From Capitella teleta (taxonomy: Eukaryota; Annelida; Polychaeta; Capitellidae), in the NCBI GenBank assembly GCA_000328365.1, contig KB303545.1:134832-198831 (forward strand): a stretch of 64,000 nt of DNA, in the 5' to 3' direction. Below, in pieces: positions 45,267 to 56,177 of the stretch (position 1 is the stretch's first letter; every line of letters begins with the position of its first letter). The notes under the pieces were generated by a model that was not told where the DNA came from, ran no database searches, and worked only from the letters and a program-made list of their open reading frames with translations. Position numbers and translations under genes: made by a program.

Positions 45267-46490
45267 CATTGGCAACGAAAATGGGGAACGAAAAACCTTT
45301 CATTCTTCCGAACTTCTGATGGGTCACTACTATCGTGGCATGAAAAGTTGAGCAGGTCATCAGATCCAAACGAGGTGAGTGTGATTCGAAGTGCAGATAA
45401 TGAGATACAAGTGACCGTCTCCGATTCACACCCCGCAATGAAGTGTTTTGTGCAGAGATTTAACTTCCTTCTTGACTCCATGATCAGTGCCGGTAAGTTC
45501 GCCAATCAAAAAACTTTCATTAGTTTTCTGACTACAAGTTTCCTTTTATTATCTAGACCTCAGACCTGGCTGCGGATTTCAAGGATCAGCAGGTCTTTCA
45601 TGAATATCCACTTGACTACTAGAAAAGAGATGAATTGTTGGGACTCTGCCTGCCTAGCACTGCTCGAACTACATCAGCTCTCACATGTTTCATGCTTGAG
45701 GAGATTGAATTAAGCCATCTATGCACAGATAAGGATCACATTGCTAATCATCATGAAGTCAGTTAATCATCAAGATATTACATTGCAAAAATAACATTAA
45801 TTGAATAATTGTTTTACATTGTTGATCCAATGCATAAAATGCATTACCAATAATGTGGCTGATTGATTATTTAATGAATTTATGATCAAATAATATTTAA
45901 TCATATTTTATCAACTAAACATATAGATTAATGAGGTCATCACACTCTTCCTACACAACACAAAATTTTAACACATCAATCTTGTGTGTATACTATTTTC
46001 AAAGGAAAAAAAATACAGTGAAATTATATAATATTATTCGTGCATGAGGCCCCAAAAAAGTATTATAATTTCAGGGATTCAGACGTAGAATACTTGCCTT
46101 ATAGGAGCATTTGCTCATGGATTGAAAATAATAATTATGCCCGCCTTGTGAGTACTGGTGAGTATAAATTCAAAGCGATATATTTGATGAGATTCCTCAT
46201 AACATATTCTTTTACAGATCATGAGATGCTTAGTAATTATCCGTGGACTGATTGACCACTCCATTACAATATAGCATACCAAATCTCATAATATTTAATT
46301 GCCTCAGGTAATAATTATGGATTTTGATCTGAAATGAAATGTGATAGGCCCCTACCTTTTCCAATTGCAGTTACCTGGAAAACATATCCAGAAAATTCCT
46401 GTGCTGCAAGAGTTTATGGGAACACTGGGTGCCAAAAGAAGAAAAAATAGTGTCTTATTGCCACCCAGTCCAATGAAGAGGAGGAAATAA
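45267..46490 (+). CDS. Unrecognised multi-exon gene or gene relic
   Basis: Exon-like pieces on the plus strand. 45267-45493 reads TSDGSLLSWHEKLSRSSDPN, then ADNEIQVTVSDSHPAMKCF and FNFLLDSMIS, with a donor GGTAAGT. A piece after tandem acceptors at about 45557/45565 reads LAADFKDQQVFHEYPLDY and then meets TAG. 46084-46157 contains VEYLPYRSICSWIENNNYAR. 46371-46490, after the acceptor CCAATTGCAG, ends the frame with LPGKHIQKIPVLQEFMGTLG and PPSPMKRRK, a nuclear-localisation-like tail. I could not chain all pieces without stops. Family unknown; it might be the coding part of the surrounding element. Confidence 0.35.
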
Positions 46491-46705
46491 ATTTGTTTAC
46501 TTACCTATTTTTATTTTTCCATTCTATCTATTAATATTTTTATTTTTATTTTATTTTTTTTGAGGGGCACTAGCTGTATTAGCTTTGTATTTTATTTATT
46601 TTAAAGACTGTTTTTATCTGAAATTTTGTTCTCAGGGCTCTTCCCTTTCATGAGTATTTTTCAAAGTTTATTTTTAACTGTTCTATTATATTGAAATATT
46701 CATGG

Positions 46706-46712
46706 TGAAATA
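46706..46712 (+). terminator. Candidate poly(A) signal
   Basis: An AATAAAA-type signal in GAAATAAAATTTTATGAG, about 220 bases after the TAA at 46490, and the best 3' end for the weak gene upstream. Confidence 0.3.
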
Positions 46713-46749
46713 AAATTTTATGAGTGAGCTGCAATATATCACACTGGAG

Positions 46750-48548
46750 TTCCTTAGTTTCACTTTGTTCACAATCCATATGCTCTTGTGATTCCATTAA
46801 ACATTGTAAGCCTATTCATGAATGACTGGTATTTATGAGATTTTGCATTGAATTGATGTAGAGAATTTTAAAAGCACTCGCATCAAATTTTTTACGGTAA
46901 ATGGTAATTACTTGCTTTGCTTTCCCAAGAATAGTATCCATGAAGCTCAGAGAATTGAATTGAAATTGTATTGAAATTGTATTGAAAGGATTGATGATAG
47001 AATCAGCTGCAGCAAAACAATATATAATTATTAATTATTATAGGATGCAAATGACATGGAGTGTCATACTATAATTTTTAATTAAAGAGTTTTAATTTAA
47101 TGTAGAAAAACCTTTAAAAAATTAATCTCGACTACATGCATCAATTAGAGTTTGCTGTTCTCTTGAAATCGCTATTTGTTGTTTTTAAAATTATCTTCAA
47201 TGCATCAATTACTGCGAGAGCTGATTCTTAAAGATTTCGTCGTACTTTGGCTTCAAATCTTCATCACTCAAAAAATCATAAATGATTTAATCTAAAGGTT
47301 TTAGATTCATGCCTCTGATAATTCCCACTTTGCTGCTAAAAATCTGTCAATTTGAAGTTGCTCTCGATCTCAACCTATTCTTCAATTAAGCCGTGATTAT
47401 TGATAACCGGAAGTATTTACTCGCTTTGAATCTCCTTGCTATCATAACGAACCTCGGCAACATTATACCAATGTGAGCAATCAATCCATGCTATAGAGTA
47501 TCTCTGACCTGGATATATATAATTGAGGGGTGTTACCTTTTTGTTTAGGTATTTTCATACATGTAATGATGATGTATACAACTGTATTTATTTCATTTTA
47601 TCCAAATATATTCGGCGGCGACTTTCATTTTTTAAATCGGCGATTAAGTTGACTCGACTTGAAACACTTGACTGACGGCTAAATCGCCGTGACTCTGGGG
47701 TCTACCCAAGGCGTAGCTGGCAAGCTGCATTCTGTAGCCTTAATGAGTTAATCTGTGGGGACTATAGCAATAGGAGTCTTGGAACGAGATTACTCAATTA
47801 AGGCCTATACACGAACAGTTCTAAAACGAGACCTTAATAGGACTATGCATGTAGAATTCTTATCATATAGCACAGTGACATGTAGTTTGACATTTTCGGT
47901 TCCTATTGAAATACACAAGGCATGAACTAATATAAATACTATTTTATCGCTCACCACGTACTGATAACTAGTAGTGGTTGATGATCTATCCATTGACCAA
48001 GTAAAGAAAGTAAATTGTCATGATGATAACGACAGCACAGATTAGCATGTTCCACAGTAAATAGAAGTCAATACGTCTCCTCATGATGATTGTGGAAATG
48101 CTGTGGAAAGATGTACGTCAAGTGAGGAAGTGATCACGCTATTATAGCATTACTAGTATAACAACTAGTCATAATTCGGCTGGACCAATTGATGTCCGAT
48201 TATATACCGGTACCTCTAGAATCGAGACAGAGTGTTCGCTGGTACCTCTAGGGTAATGTCCTTCGTTCCTGTGCTGACAAACTTCGATTTCTAACAACTC
48301 CAGGATTTTGATAGCAATGCTACATGTAATTGTACACTTATATTTCTATAACATATTATTCATAACTCATTCATATCATTACAACTAAAAGATAGTGCAT
48401 TCGTTCTTTTCACGTTCTTCATGCTTGTCTACCGAGATAGGAATAGAGATGCGTTATGAATAAAGGATTTTCAAACGTTATGACAAGGATTGAAAACAAA
48501 TATCAGCTGTCATTGCTGGTTTGCCATGAATATTGTTATTTCTCTAAA
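46750..48548. other. No recognisable gene outside the possible element
   Basis: AT-rich; CCGGTACCTCTAG recurs in part at 48205 and 48240 (GGTACCTCTAG twice). Confidence 0.35.
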
Positions 48549-48617
48549 ATGGCAGAGCCCTCCTATGAAACTCCTGAGCACAAGTCAGCAATCAAATTAG
48601 ACTTGAATTTGGAAGAG
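48549..48617 (+). CDS. Candidate short first exon
   Basis: AAAATGG context, peptide MAEPSYETPEHKSAIKLDLN then LEE, followed by a donor-like GAG and GTACTC. No downstream exon was found. Weak. Confidence 0.15.
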
Positions 48618-48880
48618 GTACTCTTCATGGAGGATTTATTTACTGTCTGCATGCTCTAACTATTGATTTGATTCCTCTTTGGATGCGTTTTTGAGCAGTT
48701 TCCTCGAGCGATAATAGGGGGTGGGCGTTACATCTTATTCAGACCGGAGACCCCAGCCTCCCTGGGCACTCTAATAACCAGTAATTAATGCAGAATTTTT
48801 AGACTATTAATAAGTGTTAATCAATACCAGTGATGATTATCGGGTGATGCAAGCATCAAAGTGAACTTCTGATCAATCGC

Positions 48881-49205
48881 AACATTACAAGAGGTCATAA
48901 ATTCAAACTGGATAAAATAAGATGTAACACCACCCAACGCTTGAACGCATGAAATCTATTTCTCATCGAGTCATCCAGAACTGGAATGACCTCCCAAAAG
49001 AAGTTGTCGGTGCCGACTCCATAAACTCATTTAAGAACCTTTTAGATCGATCATGGATGACCGAAAAACATATATAAGCCATCTAGCCACGCATGCAAAA
49101 GTGAAAAAAAAAAACAAAAAAAAAAAAAACAACAACAACTGAGGAGTTGTCAACAGGACCTAGTCCTACAACAACAGAAAAGGATATGTATGTATGTATG
49201 ATCAT
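48881..49205 (+). mobile_element. LINE 3' end (L2/CR1-like) with A-rich and (TATG)n tail
   Basis: A broken frame reads TRGHKFKLDKIRC, then KSISHRVIQNWNDLPKEVVG and SINSFKNLLDRSW, the standard end of an L2/CR1 RT ORF (RVxxxWNxLPxxVVxAxSxxxFKxxLDxxW). It is followed by an A-rich run (49099-49138), GGACCTAGTCCTACAAC and a (TATG)n tail to 49201. It could be the 3' half of the same family as the fragment at 32332-32620. Confidence 0.75.
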
Positions 49206-50188
49206 CAATTGTTGACATCAATGGTGACAGTGAAGTGTTGTCCACATAATTATAATACATTCTGAAATCATAATTAGGAAGGTGCTAGTTGGCAGTTGGT
49301 ACCTCAAGAGCAAGGAGATCCAGGCCAAGTCACCAATGGACCATCTTCAATGTATACCTCTACCGAGTCTGTCAACAGTCTCTTTTTTACTTGAAGTTAA
49401 AAATGAATTTTTGCTCTTCCTAACCCCACATTATCATATGCACTGATGGAGTAATATAGAGCTCCATAGTATTATCCCTATAGAGAAGCTGTAATTTGAC
49501 ATAAAATATTGATTGTTCACAATTTAGTAGAACTGGAGAGGTATTGGTTGAAAAATTATTCACTAGAGTGGAGGTGTGCCACGATCCTAAACCACATGTC
49601 ACATGTAGGGAACACTGGATAAGGTGTCATAAATTTTGTGAATCATCTGTGTCATGTTCTTCAAAACGATTTGAGTAGAACCAAAATCTGGTTCTCATTA
49701 CTGGTTCTAACCAAGTCTCACTGCAGTCGCCATACCAGACTCTGGTCCCTCTTGACTTGCTTATGTTTTTCCTGACAGCAATTCTGTGCTTAGCATTTAA
49801 TCTCCGCCTTGGGACTAGCAAGATCATGTCTCATCTCTCATAGCACATCAACCATGACTGAGAGTTGGGCCTAACCTGTAACCAAAACTAGACTTTGGTA
49901 CTGCATGAAAAACACAGCCCGGAATAGCCCGAGCAAGATGACCACATGGCGCTTGTCTTGAGTTATAGTCTTATAGATCATAAGATGAGACCACTTTCAG
50001 CTTGTTCATTAACACATTCACCACAAAACATGGAAATCTCTGTCTTTGCAGGCCCGTTGGCCGAATTCATCTTTTCATATTCCATGTCCTGTACTAGTAT
50101 ATCCATCATTCCATCTTCCCTCAATTAAGGCTTGCATAAATTTTTTTGGCCATGTGTAAATGTATATGAAATGTATGGATAAAAATAC
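49206..50188. other. No recognisable gene
   Basis: Open frames on the minus strand at 49420-49827 have no domain. Confidence 0.4.
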
Positions 50189-50439
50189 TTAAAGGGAGGG
50201 AGAACTGGTTAAAAATGGACTTTGAGTCGTTATTTGATGCACCAAAAATGATTCCTATGCCTGGCCCACACAAGGAATATCATCGCTAATGATTTCGCTG
50301 GAGATATATTGCTAATTAGGCGCGACGTCAGACGCTGTGATGAAACACCGAGTTGCCCATCTTTTACAATGGGCCTCGTCATTCTAGCGTGTCCTGCGAC
50401 TAAACCCCTGGATATTTTTTTATTTTATTTTCGGAAATA

Positions 50440-51646
50440 CAGTAAAACCCCGCTAACTCGAAAACGGATGACTCGAAGACCCCTATTCGTCGAAGTGTTT
50501 TCAAAGTCCCGACGACTCCCCTATACTTTAGCATAACAGATTGCTCGGATTCCTCGAACCCCGCTTCGTCGAAAAACCCTTTTCCTCGAACATATTTTTC
50601 GGTCCCTTGAGCAAAATCGAATCGTATTTGTCGAAGCTTTTTTTTTTTTAGATCACAGAACCCTTTCGCTAATTGTAATTAACGCAACTCTATTTACTGT
50701 TTTGGACAATCGTTTACAAACAGAGTTCGACTCGCTTGTCACCTCTCGCATTGTTCAGAAGTCAGCGTCTCCGTTTCAGTCTTTTCATTGCGTAATTGAC
50801 TGCATCGTGTCGATTAAAGCAACCGCCATGTTCAAAGGTTCAATTAGCAGCAAGCGTTCTTTTGTTCACGATGCTTGGTTAACAATAGAAGAGAGAGCAT
50901 GTAGTGGATTTTCGATCGGAGTAAAACACATGAAGGCGTCTTTGATGAAGACGATTACAGAAAGCGGTATAGCCTCAGATGTTGAATAGGCGGGAAACAT
51001 CAATAATAAACAAACTCTGCCCATCAGTATAAAATCCGATCATTCGTCACAACAAATTAATCATTCTGTCGACGAATCTCTGCGAGACATCTCTGCAATA
51101 ATAGCGACTAAACGAAAGATCACGCGTGTAACCCTGGAGACCAAGTTCTTGGCGATCAGCGAAGCTGAAGCTGGAAGGAAGAAAAAGGCCATCGCCGATA
51201 AGTTTGGATTCCCACCAAGCACCCTGTCAACTTGGATCAAAAATTCTGAGAAGATTCAAGCGCATTACAGAGAGAGTGGAGGTGACAGGAAGCGAGCGAG
51301 GTTGTGTGAATACCCGGACGTGGAAGAGGCGTTGATGCTGTGGTTCAAGGTGGCAAGAACAAAGGATATCCCCCTCTCTGGGCCGATTTTGTATATTTTG
51401 TAGTAAACAACGCAAACAAATCGTTTCAATTTTTTTCTTTCATGTGTTGGTAGCTTTAAAGTGTTCAAGGGTAGGTCATTACACTATCATAACGTAATTT
51501 GAGATCAATACGCTATCATAATGTCATCTCATAGATCATAACGTTACCAAAATGTTGAGAATTCGAAAACCCCGATTCGTCGAAAACCCTCTTCTTCGAA
51601 GTGTTTTCGCTGGTCCCTTCAAATTCGAGTTAGCGGGGTTTTACTG
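50440..51646 (+). mobile_element. Tigger/pogo transposon, internally deleted, nested
   Basis: A 1207-bp element flanked by TA (50438-50439 and 51647-51648). Its terminal inverted repeats are perfect for 23 bases and begin CAGTAAAACCCCGCTAACTC. Behind them both ends carry several TTCGTCGAA-type subterminal repeats. Inside is the N-terminal part of a pogo-family transposase only. The element sits inside the TTAA element 50193-52104. Confidence 0.9.
51010..51403 (+). CDS. Truncated Tigger/pogo transposase, DNA-binding part only
   Basis: The frame is open from about 51010 to TAG at 51403 and has no ATG before the conserved part. The recognisable region starts about 51105: KRKITRVTLETKFLAISEAE, then RKKKAIADKFGFPPSTLSTW (a Psq/CENPB-type N-terminal helix-turn-helix), then DVEEALMLWFKVARTKDIPL, the start of the second CENPB-type HTH domain. 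The sequence ends at SGPILYIL; the rest of that domain and the entire DDE catalytic domain are missing. It can at most be a DNA-binding product and may be untranslated because no start codon is obvious. Confidence 0.75.
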
Positions 51647-52108
51647 TAGATAGAATAATTATTTTGCCACCATGCAGGCGCAAACACAAAATATATTTTC
51701 GCTATTTTTCTTATTTTAACAAGCGATTTTCTAGGACATCTACCATGGTTTCTCATCCTGAAACAGTAAAAAGGTCAGCCAGAGTGCACCACGCATGCGC
51801 TTTCGTTTCGTAAACAACAAAGATGTCCTTTTAAGGCGAAGATGATCTGCTCTGATTGGCTGAAATCGATAGCTTCACGAGGGGAACGGGACCAATCACG
51901 GCAAGCCCTCAGCTGACGTTTGCCTCCTATACTTTGTAATGGAAGCCATTCTCCCATAGGCGCAATGCTAGCCCCGATATTCGGAATGCATTATTTCATT
52001 ATTTCCTTACACTTGCATCTAGGCATGGTGATTTTGGCTATCAATGCTATCAATTGGTGCTATGGGTCAATAGAACATCACTTAAAATTCAGTTCCCCAT
52101 CCCTTTAA

Positions 52109-52872
52109 GCATATATACACGTATAAACTACCAGCATCGTTTCCACAACTCAAGAATTTCTTGCACATGAATAAAATTTTGAATGCATATCCAGCAATGA
52201 AGCACCACATGTTTATAGAAGTTCCGATATCGGTGAAGGAGTCGCTACAATGCTTTTTTTAAACGTGGGGCTTGCAAATACTAATGTATTTCACTGGTTG
52301 CATACTAGTAATTGGAGTTGGTCAGCCTTGTCTTATACATTTTTACACATATTTGCTTCAGAGTTGACCATCTACTCCTAATGTTCATAAGGAAATAATG
52401 CTATGAATGTTTTTCGTTAATGCATAGTACAAGGCCAATTAAATAACATTTGATTATAATACCAACTGGTATATCATTACGTAAGATTCCTTTGAATTAA
52501 AAGAGCGGAACGCAGCGAATTTGAGATCAAAATAATTGTTTCTCGTGGGGTATTTCTCACAATTAGTAAGGAAGGGTGACCGGCACCTGTTTCTACTGTT
52601 TGTCATCAATATAACTATAAACATAAGGGTTTCCCGAATATGTATCTCTTTGAAGTTTTCTCTGAAGTTTTCAAGCTATGTCGCCCACGCGGGCTTGCGA
52701 GATGCGTGATGTGGGTGCAACATGCGGGTCGCAAGTCGAGATTGCAGTACTGATGTAACTCACGGGAGTCATGATATCACGAGACACCAACTTAGTAGCG
52801 GTATAAAATGTGTTGATGTTCCCGTTTCTCTGGTACCTAGTATCTACTGTTGTGTATGGAACATAATTATTA
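52109..52872. other. Short spacer, no gene seen
   Basis: No domain-bearing frame between the two transposons. Confidence 0.4.
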
Positions 52873-53774
52873 CAGTCAGACCCCGTTAATCCGCCCTCCT
52901 CCGTTCCCAAGGAAACTGACGGATTAACGAAAAGGGCGGATTACATTTCAGACCACAAATTGATGAAAATTGTGTGTTATTCTAAAAACCCCAAAACCCA
53001 TGTTATGCATTAACGTAGTAGCATATATACCATTAGGTTTGAAGTTGGAGATAAAAACGATTTCACAAGCGATCACATGAGGTCAATAAAAAAATTAATA
53101 AATAAAAATAAAAATCAGTGATGGTTGTCTGCTTAGCGGCATTATTCAATCTGCTTGTGATAAGCCGTTCCACCACGCCCAATTTGTGTAGTCCAACTCT
53201 ATTTTCTTGCTTTGCTGCTTCCGACTCCTCGAATCTCTCGAAATACAGTATTAAAAACTATTAATGCGCGCTGCTGCCTCGCTTCCCCCGCCAAGACTTC
53301 CTTTGCGGACTCAGATCCACTCGCTTCTCCACTCGATTGAACCCCACACACAACTCGTCATCTTGTTCGTTCCGCTCCTGAACATTGTTTAATCCAGCGA
53401 CCAATTAAATTAAAGACTTTTTAAAAAGAGAATTTATAAAAAGAGAATTTTTGCCCACGATTGATTCACTTTGTTTAATTAACTTGTTAAGCGTTAAACA
53501 AACGGGGAGGCACCATTTGTTGTTAAACTGACCCGACTTCAAAGAAATCGCCGACAATTGATGTGTCTTGGCTGATGTTTGTTTTCGACACGCTATTTGG
53601 TGGCGGATTACATGTGTTGTTTACAATTGTAAAGTGTAGATTCGTTCCCTAGAATCATGGTCGGAGTTGGATTAACGAAAAGGACGGATTACATGACACA
53701 ATTAACATTACAAACGATTCGTCCCTGAGATTTTAGGGCGGATTACATGACGGCGGATTAACGGGGTGTGACTG
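52873..53774. mobile_element. Tigger-like MITE
   Basis: A 902-bp non-coding element flanked by TA (52871-52872 and 53775-53776). The left end CAGTCAGACCCCGTTAATCC and the reverse complement of the right end CAGTCACACCCCGTTAATCC differ at one base. GGATTAACGAAAAGG and GGCGGATTACAT-like units recur near both ends. The terminal CAGT, ACCCCG and TTAA/CTAA pattern is similar to that of the Tigger at 50440, so both likely belong to the pogo/Tigger group. Confidence 0.85.
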
Positions 53775-53799
53775 TATAGCAATCATGAAGCAAAAGTTC

Positions 53800-55032
53800 A
53801 CAACCAGAGAAGCCTAGTCCGAAATACTGGCTGCACGCAGACTCTGACAACGACCCTTTCAGTTGCGACAATGAAGTAAGTATCAGTATTATTCATCATG
53901 CATATTTATTGTTCAGAAGAATTGTATAAAAAGGGAAAAAAAAAGAGCAAAAAATGAGAGTAAATTATGCAATTTTACGAATGTAAATTATTCATCAAAT
54001 ATACATGTAATGATTTGAGCGTGTTATATAATATATGTTCAGTGCATCATATTTTGAAGACATGTAGATCTACAGCTCGAGCAGAAGTTGTAATTTGTTA
54101 GTATTGCATGTACATTTATGTTATTGTGTACTCGTTTACCCAAATATCCCTTGCTTGAACCCTAATCCCTGTACTCATTTTGTTGCTCCATGTTTTCAGA
54201 GTGGCTCTGATTCATCAGAGGAAACTCCCAGTGAAGACAATTGTGATGAAGATTCCCCGACGCCCATGGCACTTGCTCCGCGTCATCAACATGCCACCGC
54301 TTCATCCTGCTCTGCTCGCTCAGTGAGCCGCTCTTACTCCAGTGCCTGCTGCTGCTGCCAACAGAGCTGGATCGTGGGAGAGCCTGGACTCGTGGACGTC
54401 TGAGCAGATTCCGTTCACACAGTATTCTGGTCCACGACATTCCGTTTTTTTTCTGACGACCCAGCAGCATATTTTGAGATGTTTGTTGATGAGGAAGCAA
54501 TCAACATGATGGTTATTGAACAAATCACTATACCAACCAATCCATTGAATGCTAACGAGTGCACTGTCAACAAAAGAAGTACTCGTAGTTGAAGAAATGA
54601 AGACCTGTCACCCCTCGCGAGAAGAAGAATTTGTCAGCCTTATGTTCCTGACGGGCATAATGAAGAAGCCTGAGTTTGAAATGTACTGGTCCACTGATGA
54701 TGCCTCAGTCCTCAGCGTCCTCATCCTCATCCTCTCCATGTTCCTCTTCCGACATCTCTGATTCTGAAGGCAGTTCCTCAGAGCAATCCAGTCATCCAGT
54801 GGCCTGCCAAGCAGCGCCACGTGCCACCACCGTCAACCCAGATTCCCGCCTCTGCAACGACGCAACAAACCATGTTCTCACAGCCATTATCGGGAAAGGG
54901 AAGAAAAAGTATCCTTGAAGGAATAGCCGGGTATGCATCAGAAACAGACAACGGAGAGAAACAAGATACATTTGCCCTGAGTGCAAGGTGTCACTTCATA
55001 AAGGACAATGTTATTTGAAATACCATTCTTGA
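53800..55032 (+). mobile_element. piggyBac transposase relic, catalytic core deleted
   Basis: N-terminal acidic region in two exon-like pieces (KYWLHADSDNDPFSCDNE with donor GTAAGT at 53875; SGSDSSEETPSEDNCDED after the acceptor TGTTTTCAG at 54200). Then, in changing frames: WTSEQIPFTQYSGPRHSVFF, DDPAAYFEMFVDEEAINMMV and EEEFVSLMFLTGIMKKPEFE followed by MYWSTDD, which is the standard piggyBac N-terminal domain. After a deletion that removes the three catalytic aspartates the sequence resumes with the C-terminal cysteine-rich domain, RYICPECKVSLHKGQCYLKY and HS at 55032. No inverted ends were identified. It is a dead copy with several frame breaks. Confidence 0.8.
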
Positions 55033-56177
55033 ACTAATTTGTCCAGCAGAATAGATCTAAATGAAATAAATTACACGTATTCGTGAAGCGAAAACAATTC
55101 CTACTTTATTTTGGCATCGTTCATTGTACACATGTATGTGCGTTTGCTTCAGCCGTCGCTGAGCTGAGGGATGTCGTCAGGGGCCATTCGTCCTTCATCC
55201 TGAACATCGTCGAGGCGAGGCTTCTTCTGCTTGAGGTGTGTCTGTCAGAAATCTGACGTACTTTCCTCGAGCGGAAGATGTATCCAATCGGCGATGAGGA
55301 CCAGCTTGTTTGCCATTTTATATGTGTTTGTTTGTTTGTTTGTTTGTTTGTTTTTATTTTTCTTCTTCTTCTAAATGTGGAAATTCATTTGCGAAAATAA
55401 ATGATATATATAGAGGTGCAGCATCATTCTCTGTGCACCTTGCAAGAAGGAAAATCTGCTGTCGGCTTGTGTGACTATAGTATTTCATTTATTCAATGAG
55501 AACGCATCCACATCATATGTTAGTGTCATATTGTATTCATAAATAATTAGGTACATGTATAATTATACATGCATGCTTGCACGCCTGATATAAAACAAGA
55601 ATTTACAAATAAATGTTTATTATGAAAGACCTCTTCAGCAGCTGAATGCGCTGAAATTAAACACAATATACTAGTACATCGCTGAAGCGTAGCACGTGTT
55701 TGCACATGGCGCTCATGCCACCTTCTTTCTGTATATTTTTACAATCTACCTTTTCATTCCTCCTAAGCGCGAAGTCTATAATAGTTATGCCTACACAGGA
55801 TAACCTCTGTAATCACAATATATAATCTGCTTAAGTTGTACTACTCGTAGCTGAGAAATTTAGTTGAACATATGTATGATGTATGATGTTAAATATTATA
55901 TCGTTGTATTCACAAGAGAATGACCTATCCTAATATGTAAATTATTTAGCTATGCGTGCGTTCATATAGAAATTATAGAGCAGTGAAATCAAGGCTTTTT
56001 ATTAAAATACGTGGTGGTATTGGCTAAAAACTGCTGTGGCGGTGAATGTGTTAAATTGACAGATTTTAATATAAATCATAATCAATGATTTGATCTGTAA
56101 TTAAATTTCTATTTCCTGTTTGAAATCGAATCACTTGTTGTGTTGTTGTTGAATATATTTGATTTTCCCTTCCCCAG
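55033..56177. other. Upstream flank of VPS8; (TTTG)n at 55322-55354
   Basis: The first exon of VPS8 should lie here or further left, because the first exon I can prove begins inside the protein. I could not identify it. A (TTTG)n run lies at 55322-55354. Confidence 0.4.

Larger units (their letters stand above)
44525..47705. mobile_element. Possible large DNA transposon bounded by GTCGA-rich inverted ends
   Basis: The left flank (44525-44680) carries CCCGGAGTCA, several TCGACT units, AAAATCGGCTCAATTGG and GGCGACTTTCC. Read as reverse complement, the right flank (47705-47605) shows the same order: CCCAGAGTCA, a CAAGTCGAGTCAACTTAATC stretch, TCGCCGATTTAAAAAATG and AAGTCGCC. Such clustered subterminal repeats are usual in DNA transposons of the hAT and P types. 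The ends are degenerate, I found no clean target duplication, and the weak gene at 45267-46490 lies inside. Tentative. Confidence 0.35.
50193..52104. mobile_element. TTAA-flanked DNA transposon (Kolobok/piggyBac-like ends), host of the Tigger copy
   Basis: The left end AGGGAGGGAGAACTG and the reverse complement of the right end AGGGATGGGGAACTG match at 13 of 15 bases, and both ends abut TTAA (50189-50192 and 52105-52108). TTAA targets with AGGG-type termini are known for Kolobok and piggyBac families. Without the nested Tigger the element is about 0.7 kb and non-coding, so it is a MITE. The superfamily is inferred from the target site only. Confidence 0.75.
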
